Of a stretch of 64,000 nt of DNA, positions 22,981 through 33,232 are shown in pieces. Within the stretch, counting starts at the first letter, position 1; every line of letters starts with the position of its first letter. The notes under the pieces were generated by a model. That model saw only the letters and a list, made by a program, of their open reading frames with translations. It searched no databases and was not told the DNA's origin. Both the position numbers and the translations under genes were made by a program. Origin of the DNA: Nepenthes gracilis (taxonomy: Eukaryota > Streptophyta > Magnoliopsida > Caryophyllales > Nepenthaceae); contig BSYO01000036.1 in assembly GCA_033239525.1 (NCBI GenBank), positions 3,990,126 through 4,054,125 of the forward strand, given 5' to 3'.

Positions 22981-23642
22981 CTGGTTACCTTCCTACGGAA
23001 GAACTTCAACGTGTTTGTATGGATTCCTGCCGACATGCTCGGGATACTGGCCGAAGTAATGGTATATGAGTTGGGCCTCGATCCCGCCACTAGCCTTCTG
23101 CGGTAGAAGCGCAAGAACTATTTCGTCGAAAAGCTAATAGTTATAAGGGAGGAAGTTAAGAGACTGTTCGACGCCGGGTTCTTCAAGGAAGTGCAGTATC
23201 CAGACTGGCTATCTAACATCGTTCTGATGAAGAAGAGTAATGGCAAATGGTGGATGTGGTGGACTTCATCGACGTGAACAAGGCCTGCCCGAAAGACAGC
23301 TTTCCTCTCCCTCGGGTCGACTGGTTGGTGGACTTCATGTCCGGGCATGAGCTCCTGAGCTTTATGGACGCTTACTCAAGGTTATAACCGGATATGATGC
23401 ACTCGGATGATGAGGAGCATACCTCATTCATGACCGACAAGGGGACGTACTGTTATAAGGTAATGCCTTTTGGTCCCAAGAACACTAGGGTAACCTATCA
23501 ACATCTCGTGGACAAAATGCTCAAAGCTCAGATCGGGAGGAATGTGAAAGTATACGTCTACGACAGGCTCGTGAAGAGTAAGGTGGTCGATAGTCACATC
23601 CAAGATCTAGAGGAGACTTTCGAGGTCCTCTGAGCACACAGG
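22981..23642 (+). pseudogene. Reverse transcriptase of element 2, altered active site
   Basis: Fingers: EVQYPDWLSNIVLMKKSNGK (23187-23246), a frameshift, then NKACPKDSFPLPRV and FMDAYSR. Palm: SFMTDKGTYCYKVMPFGPKN in the frame 23394-23633. The YVDD motif reads YVYD (codons 23553-23564): the third codon is TAC instead of GAC, so one catalytic Asp is replaced by Tyr. The domain is inactive even apart from its stops. Confidence 0.88.
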
Positions 23643-24790
23643 ATGAAGCTCAACCCAACCAAATGTGCATTCAGGGTGACTTTCGAGAAGTTTCTAGGTT
23701 TCATCGTATCACAACGCGGCATAGAAGCAAACCCAGAGAAGATCAGGGTCATTCTCGACATGAGCCCTTCGCGGATGGTAAAGGAAGTACAGAAGCTCTT
23801 AGGACAACTGGAAGCTCTCTCACAATTCCTAGCTAAGTCCACAGAAAAATACTTGCCCTTCTTGAAGGCACTTCGAGGGACGAAGTCGTCCGGATTCTGG
23901 TGGATTGAGGAGTGCAAGGAAGCTTTCAAAGAGTTGAAAGCATACCTCATCAGCCCACCTCTCCTGAGCTCGCCAAGCGTGGGCAAAGACCTACACCTCT
24001 ACCTAGCTATGTCAGACACGGCGCTCAGCTCCATGCTGATCAGAGAGTACGAGGGAGCACAACGGCCGGTGTACTACATAAGTCGGGTACTGACAGACGT
24101 GGAAACCTGCTACCTGCGTGTGGAAATGATCGCATTGACTCTCATCTACTCGGCGTGGAAGCTACGACCCTACTTCCAAGCTCACTGGATCATCATCCTA
24201 ACAGACCAACCCATGAAATCAATACTGCAGAAACCAAAAACCCTCGGACGGCTAGTCAAGTGGGCTATAGAGTTGGGAGAGTTCGACGTGGAGTTTCGGC
24301 TGTGGCTGGCCCTCAAGGGCCAGACCCTAGCGGACTTCATCGTCGAGACGGCAACCACGGCTCTATCCGGCCCCAGTAGCCTGGAAGGCACAAATACTCC
24401 TAACATTCCAATATGGATTCTAAATGTGGACGGATCGTCCACCCAGGCAGGCAGCAGAGCCGAAGTCATCTTGCAGACTCCAGACGGCGCAGAGATTACG
24501 TACTCCATATCGCTGATCTTCCTTGCCACTAATAACGTAGTTGAGTACGAAGCCCTCCTGGCAGGACTTCGCCTAACAGAGGAATACTCCGCCCAGTCGC
24601 TAGTCGTGCGCAGTGACTCGAAACTTGTGGTCAATCAAATCCAGGGAACCTTCGAGGCGTCGAATCCGTAGCTTGCAAAGTACCTAACGAGAGCCAGACC
24701 CAGATCCAGACCTTCAAACGATTCAAGAATGAACACATACCCAAAGCTGAAAACTGGAAGGCAGACCGGTTAGCTAGAGATACAGCTACA
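23643..24790 (+). pseudogene. Connection and double RNase H of element 2
   Basis: The longest intact retrotransposon frame here, 342 codons from 23643 to 24671. It begins MKLNPTKCAFRV, continues with GFIVSQRGIEANPEKI and the first RNase H (LHLYLAMSD, ALTLIYSAWKLRPYFQAHWI, ILTDQPMKSIL). Then comes the archaeal-like RNase H: ILNVDGSSTQAGS, ATNNVVEYEALLAGLRL and VVRSDSKLVVNQI, with its acidic residues kept, unlike element 1. A stop at 24669-24671 cuts the end of this domain; the remainder, with AENWKADRLARD, is in shifted frame. Confidence 0.87.
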
Positions 24791-26128
24791 AAATCCCCAG
24801 AGCAATATGCCAAAGACTTGTGAGAAATCCTAGCCATACCAAGTATTGACGCCTCAGACCAAGAAGTCCTGCGGATTGATGAGGGTGACAACTGGATGAC
24901 CCCATATCAAAAGTACCTGACGGACAGAACGCTTTTCGAAAATGTCAATGAGGCCAAACGGATCAAGAAGTCAGCAGGTTGGTACACGATCCTCGATGGG
25001 AGGCTATACAGGTGAGGGTATTCCACTCTTTACCTAAAGTGCTTGACCCCTAAGGAGGCTGAGTACTCCCTGAGTAAAGCCCATATCGGATTATGCGGCT
25101 CACACATCGGAGGGAAAAATCTCGCATTCAAGATCATGCGGTAGGGTCTTTTCTAACCCACAATAAAACGATACACTTTGGAGTTCGTGAAAAAAAATGT
25201 GAAAGCTGTTAGGTCCACGGAACTATAACGCACCTTCCTCACGCGGAGCTACGCAGCCTTCAATCCCCCTGGCTGTTCGTACAGTGGGGACTCGACATCC
25301 TTGGACCACTTCCTCCAGCTTTCGGACAAAGAAAGTTCCTCATCGTAGGTATCGACTACTTCATCAAATGGGTTGAAGTAGTCTCATTGGCTCAGATCAC
25401 CGAAGAAAACCCAACAAAATTCCTTCGTTAGAACATCCTCTGCCGATTTGGAATTTCCAAGGTCATAGTGATTGACAATGGAACCTAATTCTCCGGAAAA
25501 CGATTCACCAAATATTGTGCAAACCTGCGCATCAGGCTAGTACACATGTCTATGGCTTACCTCGAGGAGAACGGGCAAGTTGAAGTCACCAACTGCACAC
25601 TGCTGCACGGATTGAAGACCAAGTTAGAAGACGCAGGGGGCTCATGGGTTGATGAATTACCTTCCGTACTCTGGTCGTACTGAACAACCCAGTGGGAACC
25701 AACGAGAGAGATATCCTTCAGCCTCTGCTACGGAGCTGAAGTCATGGTCCCCATTGAAGTAGGACTACCTTGCCTGCAGGTCGAATACTTCGATCCGGCC
25801 ACGAACTCCCAGGGACTCAAAGAGTGCCTCGACCTGCTCCAGGAAGTTTGAGACACTGCACATATGTGGACCGTAGCCTACTAGCAGCGTATCGCGCGAT
25901 ACTACAACAAGCGGGTGAAAGCACGTCTGCTTGAGGTTAAAGACCTGGTCCTCCGGATTGTAGAGGCCGCGGGAAAAATCGCAAGTAGGAATAAACTTTC
26001 CCTCGACTAGGAAGGCCAATTCCTCGTCTCAGCGATCCTCCGAAGCAGAGAGTACAAGCTGTGCCCAGAACGGCAAGCTGGTCTTACAGACCTGGAACAC
26101 TGCCAACCTCAAGAAATACTATCAGTAG
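24791..26128 (+). pseudogene. Integrase of element 2
   Basis: Catalytic core: WGLDILGPLPPAFGQRKFLI with the first Asp (about 25288), FGISKVIVIDNGT with the second Asp, and ENGQVEVTN with the Glu (about 25570). The C-terminal region has ARYYNKRVKARLLEVKDLVL and ends WNTANLKKYYQ with stop TAG at 26126-26128. At least seven stops interrupt the domain. Confidence 0.88.
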
Positions 26129-26331
26129 AGCTGCACTGACCCAGGTATGGCACACACGCACGCCACGACGAATGTTTGTACATGCATTGTGCTTTTATTT
26201 AATAAAATTGATTGTTCATGTTAGCTTGTGTTTCCATTCATGTGAGTGCTTGCATGCATAACATTCTAAAAAGAAAAATGATCTAGACTGCCCCTAAGTC
26301 GGGGGGACAATCGTCTGTTCGTAAAATGAAT

Positions 26332-26660
26332 CCTTGGCTCCACACCAGGCAGCCTGAAAGCGGTTGTCCCAGGATCTCATCTACGATCCAAACGGCCTGG
26401 AGACGGCCATTTCATGATCTCGACCCCACGTTGAACGGCCCAAGCGGCCCCATAAACCTTGGCTCCGCGCCAAACGGCTCGAAAGCGGCCACCTCAGAAT
26501 CTTGACTCGGCGTCAAACAGCCCAAGCGGCCCCCTACGCTTTGGCTCCGCACTAGACGGCCCAGAAACAGCCATGCGCAGACTTTGACTCAGTGTCAAAT
26601 GACCCCAAGCGGTCCACCAACCTGGCCTCGTGCCAACGACCCAGACGGTCAAAACATCAG
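26332..26660. repeat. 41-bp tandem array of element 2
   Basis: About eight units start near 26332, 26371, 26414, 26457, 26497, 26539, 26580 and 26620. Typical words are TTGGCTCCGCGCCAAACGGC, GAAAGCGGCC and CTTGACTCGGCGTCAAACAG. The TTGGCTCC and TTGACTC unit types alternate in the second half. It lies at the same place as the 40-bp array of element 1, just past pol. Some words agree (AAACCTTGG, AAGCGGCC on the element-sense strand), which suggests common origin and rapid divergence. Confidence 0.88.
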
Positions 26661-27229
26661 GCCTGGGGCTTTTGAAGCTCCCAACTTATGGCCAACGAAA
26701 CCTTAGGGAGCAAGAATTACAGGCATGAGGCAACCTTCTCCGGAAGAAGAGAGTACCTTCAGTCTACAATGGTCGTGGGCTAGGACCGAGCGCCGAAGAG
26801 CGATGACGCCCTGAGTGAGGGGGAGCACTTAATGCAGGAATCGTGTGCGAAACGGTTTACACCCGGAGTCCAACAGTTGTGACCTGAAAACCCAGTTGGC
26901 CCTCAGTGCGGCTCCTTGGGGCTTCCTACGATGTCCACTCTACTTGATCGAGCTTCCCATTAAACGTGCGAGATGTGACGACATCCTCCCACTGAGGACG
27001 AGCACGGCACAAGAAGGCGCCGGATTGGGGTATTGGCGACAATAGCTTTACAAGTTTAGCGAAAAAATACAAGATATAATCTCTAAAATCATACTTAGAG
27101 GCGCAGATAGAAAAAAGAGGCGCTATTTTTTATTTATATATACAAGAGGGGACAAGCAGCATAAAATGAAAAGGAGGAGATAAAAAGCAATGTATACAAA
27201 CAAAACCACCGCTAAAAGTCTGATGGGCT
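26661..27229. other. Spacer between array and antisense ORFs of element 2
   Basis: No coding signal supported. Near 27130-27160 the minus strand holds AATAAAAAAT in an AT-rich patch, a plausible poly(A) region for the antisense ORF that ends next to it. Confidence 0.45.
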
Positions 27230-28914
27230 CGCCTTCTCGAGAAAGTTTCTCACGCGAGACCTATCGCGAACCCCAGAATTGCCCGGATGGAATACACCTT
27301 CTTGGACGTCAGGGACCGCGAGTGAGGCGATCCTATGGCACAGGCGGATGTCGTCCTAGAATCTAGTTTCCAGCGCGAGATTTACTTCGGAGGAAGAAAG
27401 TAGCACTATCAAGGTCTTGGGACAAGCGGAATTATCGTCCTCAAGAGTGGTGACCATCTTCTTCAGCCGCTCGATTTCTCACATCTGCTGGCTACTATCC
27501 GTCCTTAAATGCCTGACTTCATCCTACATTTGCCAGTTCTCTTCCCGCAATTGCTCGCCATTCCCATGGAGGGTGGTGACCCTAGTCCTCATGAGCTCGG
27601 CAATCTCCTACCCACAGTGGAGACTCCCGTGTAGTTGAGCAGCCAGCTCGACGAGGGACACAACCTCCCCTGAGACTTGCGTGGGAAAGAGAAGATCAGA
27701 AACTCCTAGAATCCAGAACCACAGATGAATACTTGACTTAAGACAATTATACCTGAGCAGAAGATGCATCCAGATGACTGACTCCTTCTCCTAGCGCCAG
27801 TGGACATGGGGGCTCTGTGCGTCCAACCGCAACCTCCCTAGAGCTGAGATGGCCTGGAGTACTGAACAATATGGGGACGCTTGGGGGCTCCGCCCCTTGA
27901 GCCGCCCCAACAGCGACAGCCTCCATAGTGGCATCGGCCCTTGGTGGACTGGCCTCTCACCCGATTTCAGCCTTTGCCTCCTCAGCAAAAGACGCGCTGC
28001 CCTCCACGGCAGGCACACCCTCCGTACTCAACCAGTGCCACGGCAGGAATCAGCATAGACCCGACGGCTCCCTCCAGTGACTTGACGTCTGACGTCACCT
28101 TCAGGACTGGACTCTAGGAACGTATGATGGGCCCTATAGCCAACCTTTGTGACCTCCGCGTGGAGGTGCCTCCGGCCTCCCTTAGCCTCTTCAACAGGGC
28201 CTCCACCTCCTCCTCATCTGAAGACGACTCTAGTAGAGAGCAGCTCTCCTCAGTGTCTTCTCCCAAAGATCTGCGGGTCACTACATCCGCGGGCTTCTTC
28301 TTCAACGAGCCAGCCACGACCCAACCAGACATAGGATCCCACTTGGCAGCCGCAAGGGCGTCAGACGTCAAGTTGTACCCCTAGGTGGAGAACGTCTTCA
28401 TCTTGGAATCAATGGCTTCGGCCAATTTTGCCGTTTCCCTCACCTCCTCGTCGAACACCTCCTTGAGGAAGAACTGTGGGATCGAGCCCCATTCTTGAGA
28501 AAGCTATGAATCCGCGGCTATTTGCAGAAAGAAAAAATAATTCTTCTAGTTCTTCACTGAATCGAGGTTGGCCTCCTGGAATTGAAAACCAGCTCTCGGA
28601 GACATGGAGATCTAACTATCGGTCTCTGAGAAGCGAAATATTACCTTCGCCGTTGTCGCATTAAAGGATACGGAATGCAGACGGGTGAAGACGCACAACA
28701 AAACCAAATAATGGAGAGCGTTCGAATGGAGTCTTGCCACCGGAACACCCAAAGCTTGGACAAGGGTAGTCAACTCGCACGGCAAGGGGTAGCAGGGCCC
28801 ACCTTTTAGATGATGCTCGTAAACAGTAACGAAGCCCTCTAGAGAGGTGTGAGCCCTACCATTTAAGCCAAGAGCACGGTACGACATGTCCTGGGGAATG
28901 TCGTAATCAACCAT
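27230..28914 (-). pseudogene. Antisense ORF b of element 2 (homologue of element 1 ORF)
   Basis: On the minus strand an ATG at 28914 opens MVDYDIPQDMSYRALG and EGFVTVYEHHLKGG...LHSNAL, matching VEYNIPKEADF and EGFVTIYEAHLRSG of the element 1 ORF. The first frame stops at 28612. The rest is in shifted frames: a Ser/Glu-rich section with SLLESSSDEEEVEALLKRLR (28371-28114) and a degraded coiled coil near 27640-27420 (ELMRTRVTTL, EIERLKKMVTTLEDD). It ends with LALETRF, DDIRLCHRIASL. A TATAAA on the minus strand at 29045-29050 lies ~130 bases upstream of the ATG. Function unknown; dead in this copy. Confidence 0.65.
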
Positions 28915-29473
28915 TATGGCAGCAATGGAGCTCAAAGTAAGAGCAGAGCCCGTATTTCTTCTTAGCTATCTCACTCACTTTAGGAAGAATTACGATCTCA
29001 AAACATGAAAAGGAACAGAAGGGAAAGACTTCGTAGAGATGCAGTTTATACAGGTAGTAAGGCGCCAACGTGCGGGAAAACTCAAGCGACGCTCTTACCC
29101 GAAAATCAGGCACGTGCCCGTTCGATAAGAATGCTACGGTTTCCCAAGCGTCGGGCAATCATGGCTCTTCATCAGGTCAGCGATGAGCATCCCCTTAGCT
29201 ACCTGACAAGATTCCGGTTGTCATACCCGCATTTAATGCAAGGATCCTGGCTATCAGAAATGACGGCAAGGGAGCGAAACCAGCAAGAAAGGGAAGAAAA
29301 AGAAAGGAGAACGAACAAATACGAGCAAACATCACAGGTAAGAAGTTTATTATACATTTCACTAATGGACTTTTTTACAGATCTAGGCGGTCAATAGCCA
29401 CTGATTACAACTGATCATACCCACTGGATCCTGGAGAATCCAAAGTAGTGAATTGCCTCAGATGGGAGCGGGT

Positions 29474-30100
29474 TTAGATGCCTGATTTTCGAGAGTCCGG
29501 GATGTTGACGTGGAAGTTCGGCTCCTCTAGTTTGGCTAGCCTACGGCTGAGACGGATGCCATCCTGGAACTTCCTTTCCAATACAAGGGCCACTTCCTCC
29601 GGCTTGAGTCTCGACCTCAGCTCAGCCTCCAGCCGCGTGAGCTCCTCTCTAAAGTGTGCTTGGAAAAGCTCAAACTCCTCCTGAATTGCCAAGATACGGC
29701 CTCCCACCTGCATATTGGCATAAGCAAGCTTGGATGCTTGTGCCTCCAATTCGAACCATGCCCTCTCAAAGTGGGTGGCTCGAGCCCTCACCTGCTCAAC
29801 CTCCCTGACCAAAGCCTGCACCTGGGCCTCGCAACCCTCAATGGCCCAGGCTACCTACTGGAGCATGGGATCCCTCCTCCTGGGCCTCAGGCCCCGTGAG
29901 GATGTGGACGTGTTCTCCCTCTCAAAGCCAGGTGGGGCTTACAAAAAATTCACCAGTTCGAAAACGATGGTCACTGAACAGCCACCTGCTGTGGCCATAG
30001 CAGCAGGCGCGGCGTCACCACGAATCCACAAAGCATGCACGTCTCCCACAGACTCTCCGGAAGAGGACTCAAACTTCGACGAAGACGATGATCGCTCCAT
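29474..30100 (-). pseudogene. Antisense ORF a of element 2 (coiled coil)
   Basis: A 208-codon minus-strand frame from ATG at 30100 to a stop at 29474, interrupted by only two in-frame stops (near 29936-29938 and 29855). It starts MERSSSSSKFESSSGES and has a long heptad-rich helix (VREVEQVRARATHFERAWFE, FREELTRLEAELRSRL). It ends with VALVLERKFQDGIRLSRRLA, which resembles the end of antisense ORF b (LALETRF.DDIRLCHRIA). A TATA-like CTATTTAAA (30187-30195) precedes the ATG by ~90 bases, and an AATAAA on the minus strand near 29349 follows the stop. It is therefore a separate unit from ORF b. Function not recognised. Confidence 0.55.
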
Positions 30101-30186
30101 AAGGAAGAAGGGGAGACAAGAACAGTGCTTTCCTTACACTCTCAAAGCAACTGCGAGATGTAGAACTCTTGGAGGGAATCATGGAG

Positions 30187-30195
30187 TTTAAATAG
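30187..30195 (-). promoter_or_regulatory. TATA-like box for antisense ORF a
   Basis: Minus-strand CTATTTAAA in locally GC-richer DNA, ~90 bases upstream of the ORF a ATG, a normal distance for a short plant leader. Prediction only. Confidence 0.4.
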
Positions 30196-30637
30196 CCAGA
30201 AAGCCTTTAAGGAAACGTTTCACGAAGAAGCCAATCCGTCCCTTCCACGTGGCATGTCCCTGAAGAATCGCGCCTTTTCAAGGTAGATCATTATGACGCG
30301 ACGCCCCCTGATCTCTTGCATAGTTAATGCATCGGGCAGCTTGGTGGATGTGACATCCACTCGCAACGTTTGAACTTCACGAGCGTTGGCCGCCAGGAGT
30401 CTCCTCCTGCCACGTCCTCCCGTCGACGGTCTGCTCCCAGACTAGAGGGACAAGGACGGCCGAAAGCTGGCCATGAGCACTCGAACGCGTCAAACGTACA
30501 AAACGGGGCACAATGTCACGGAAGGAGCGGATTGCCCAGAAAGTGTGATCCAAGAAGCAGTTAGCAAGAGAAGATGCCTGCCATGAGAGAGAAGAGTAAA
30601 GACAAAGGGCTACTTCTCTTATTAATCAAAACTTTCT

Positions 30638-31282
30638 TTACAAAGTATAAAATTTGCGACAGCAAAGATACAAGAAAAGAGAAGAAGATGCGGTATGGGG
30701 CATCAGCCCCGAGCGACTGCCCCGGGTGCTTGGCAAACGTGACCTACATGGGCTTACCACGGTAGCACCGATGGTAACCCAACAAGCCAAGCCAAGCCAC
30801 GCCAGTCCGAAGCAATCAAGTGTTAGTTGACCACCGCAGGAGAGCTCAATGCCAACCACAGAGGTAGAACCAACACCCGGCTCAGGAGCCTTCGGCAGGG
30901 ACGCAGGAAAAGAACCTGCCCTTCTCCCACCGGTGCTCCCCTTTCTACCTCCACCACAGCAAGTGGGTGGTTCCAATGAAGTGGAGACCATGTGCGATGT
31001 GCTACATGGAAAGGCAACAACCTCGTGATAGCTCGGCCGAGATCCTCTCGAGCACCATGAACCACCGCAATTTGGGGAAAGGCACGTGACGATAGTAGAG
31101 TGGCCAAGTTGCCCTCGTGAGCGTGAGGGATCGCTCGGGGAAGGGGCATGAGTCCAGTCTTCAATGGAAGCTCCAAATCTCCAGCTAGTCCATCTGATTT
31201 GTTCACGAACTCCCGCTGGAAGCGAGATGCGCCAAGGCCTTCGCATTACTCCAACAAAAAAATCAGCCAAGGGATGAGCCAT
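30638..31282 (-). CDS. Possible antisense ORF c of element 2
   Basis: An uninterrupted 214-codon minus-strand frame from ATG at 31282 (MAHPLADFFVGVMRRPW), with a second ATG at 31246. The protein is rich in Ser, Gly, Pro, Cys and Trp and matches no family that I recognise. An overlapping minus-strand frame (31206-30823) is also open and looks at least as protein-like, so the original frame is uncertain. The reason for listing it is the canonical TATA box CTATAAATAG at 31301-31310. That box is so close to the first ATG that initiation at 31246 would fit better. Open frames of this size also arise by chance in GC-rich DNA. Confidence 0.3.
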   Translation of the reverse strand: MAHPLADFFVGVMRRPWRISLPAGVREQIRWTSWRFGASIEDWTHAPSPSDPSRSRGQLGHSTIVTCLSPNCGGSWCSRGSRPSYHEVVAFPCSTSHMVSTSLEPPTCCGGGRKGSTGGRRAGSFPASLPKAPEPGVGSTSVVGIELSCGGQLTLDCFGLAWLGLACWVTIGATVVSPCRSRLPSTRGSRSGLMPHTASSSLFLYLCCRKFYTL

Positions 31283-31300
31283 GCCAGTGGAAGAAACCCC

Positions 31301-31310
31301 CTATTTATAG
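31301..31310 (-). promoter_or_regulatory. TATA box for antisense ORF c
   Basis: Minus-strand CTATAAATAG, an exact plant TATA consensus, 18 bases upstream of the first ATG and about 55 bases upstream of the second ATG of ORF c. Confidence 0.45.
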
Positions 31311-31579
31311 ACAAGATGGAGCCCTGCTGCAAGTTAATTAGGCGCGCGCCCCAACGACTATCTTTCACAAGGAAAAGCGCTTGGCCTAAGACAATCTCAG
31401 GTGTGCAAATCCTTCCTTCCCGAACAACGAATCGTCGCAGCACCATAAAAACCTGCACCATCACATAGGGAGGGAACGAAACTAGAAAACGACAAACATT
31501 GGCGCATCTTGAGAAACGTCGAGCGACTGTGAACCGGACCCAGAAGGACATGCCAGGCCATGACCACAGGTCGACCCAG

Positions 31580-31593
31580 GCATGGGGGGCTAG
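31580..31593 (+). other. Polypurine tract of element 2
   Basis: GCATGGGGGGCTAG directly precedes the 3' LTR; element 1 has a similar GGAGGCTAG at the same place. This is the site where plus-strand DNA synthesis would start. Confidence 0.7.
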
Positions 31594-32540
31594 TGTTGGG
31601 TCTGATATGAAGGTCCAAGAGGATTCCAAGCCCAATCCACGGAGCGACGGTCCACGCGGCAGATCTAACCCAATGTCCAGGAACGACCTACGTGGCAGCC
31701 CAGGCCCGTAGACAATGGAAATCACCTGCAGCCCATTAATGCGGCTGACGGGCAACAGAGGAAGCGAGCTAATGGAGAAAAAGTCAGCGCTGTTAGCCGC
31801 GGCTCACGCCACTGCCTACAATTCTCCAGCCAATCTCGTCGTAAGAAGTAAACCAAGCGTGGCATGTGACACCCGGTGGTCTGTCTGCTACCATAAGGCG
31901 ACAACTAACACACCGGAGATTACCGTCAACGGTCAGCAGCCAACGAATCCCTACAAGGAGGATTCTCGCTCCAAGGACTCCAACTAGAGGAGCCATAAAT
32001 TCCCCCTGCTCACAGAGGAGAGGATGGATCATTCTTTGGCCAAAAAGGATCCCGCATCCTATTCTGATAAACTCGATCAACTCACCACCGAGAAGACCAG
32101 AGCCTGGCACCGAGACACACGCTCCTACATGTGCAAGATCTCACCAACATAGCCAGCTACTACTTTTCTCCTACCTAATATGGGCCATTACAGTCAGCCA
32201 CCTGCTGCGGTGCACTCCAGAAGCCAGGCCTCCTATCATCCGCTCACCAATCTTCCATTCTAGCATTCACGCATTCTCTACACGTTCACAGCATACTCCC
32301 GCGCATCCCTAAGCATGCGCTCCCCCTTTCCGTTTATTGTAGAAGGTTTGCTAATTTGAGCGTCGGAGTGTTTTAAGTGAGAGAAATCTCATCAGACCTC
32401 TGACCTCTTATTTGTTAGTTGTGTTGTGTAGGTCCAGGTTTACAGAGACGAAAACCGTACCCACTCGAGATCACCTCAGGACGACGAGGAATCCGAAGAC
32501 TCACTAATTCGTACGACTATCAAGGACCAGGGACGCAACA
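31594..32540 (+). repeat. 3' LTR of element 2
   Basis: 947 bp aligning with 19622-20563 along its length, with many C-to-T and G-to-A differences. Ends ACGCAACA, followed by target duplicate CATAG. Confidence 0.93.
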
Positions 32541-33008
32541 CATAGGTAAAAAAATTATGAGACATTTTTGAAAGATGTAGAATGATATTATGATTAACTT
32601 TGATAAAATTAATTAAAATTATTTAAATAAGTAAATAAATAATTAATTTTGTTAAATTTTAGTATATAATTTATTTCGGATATAGTCATAATAAGAAAAA
32701 AATTTACACCCATAATATTTAATACCAATATGTATCGCCCATAGATAAAATTAGTATTGATCGAGGCCATATTGATATAATTTATATCAAATAAAATACA
32801 TTATTATCAAATATATTGAATAAATTATTTTTGAGAATCAAAGTATGATAGACAACTATTTTAATATTTTTAATATCAGCTGATATTTCCCTATTTTATT
32901 TCAGTAATAAAAGAATGTATAGATTGGAGGAGCTTGATAACATATTTCATTCAATGATATTATCCGATTTTACAGTATCTAATACAAATATCAATATTTT
33001 TTTGTCCT
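32541..33008. repeat. Right half of AT-rich 'ATCGAT' repeat split by element 2
   Basis: Continues the repeat interrupted at 19621. Words such as TAAATTTTAGTATATAATT and AATACAAATATCAATATTTT match 41860-41890 and 40090-40110. The end near 33005 is the counterpart of the ATCGATATTTTCATC end at 40115. Confidence 0.7.
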
Positions 33009-33193
33009 TGAATTTTTAGTCCCCTCCCCACTTTCTGTCTAAAAGGGAATACCATTCCTTGGGCCATGACTCACTTCCCATGGAAGCCATCGTTGTTCCA
33101 AGTGATCAACCATGGACAATCATTTCAAGCATCTAACACATGTTATGTTCAAGCTCCAATTAGCCTGAAAAAAAAAATGTTATTCACCTCTTA

Positions 33194-33232
<39 letters not shown>

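Larger units (their letters stand above)
19622..32540 (+). mobile_element. Element 2: complete but decayed Tat-type retrotransposon
   Basis: LTRs at 19622-20563 and 31594-32540 begin TGTTGGGTC and end ACGCAACA. A perfect 5-bp target duplication, CATAG, is at 19617-19621 and 32541-32545. Order: LTR, primer site, gag, protease, reverse transcriptase, double RNase H, integrase (ending 26128), 40-bp array, then 5.5 kb with open frames on the minus strand, polypurine tract and LTR. At 12.9 kb it is longer than element 1 mainly because of this 3' region. Many stops and a changed active site show that it is inactive. Its two LTRs differ by roughly one base in seven in the first 165 bases, by eye. 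Confidence 0.95.

Noticed and set aside
7728..32540. Endogenous pararetrovirus as source of the reverse transcriptase sequences
   Set aside because: Both copies have LTRs, integrase with a DDE core, a tRNA-Asp-type primer site and a polypurine tract; element 2 has a 5-bp duplication. These are retrotransposon traits.
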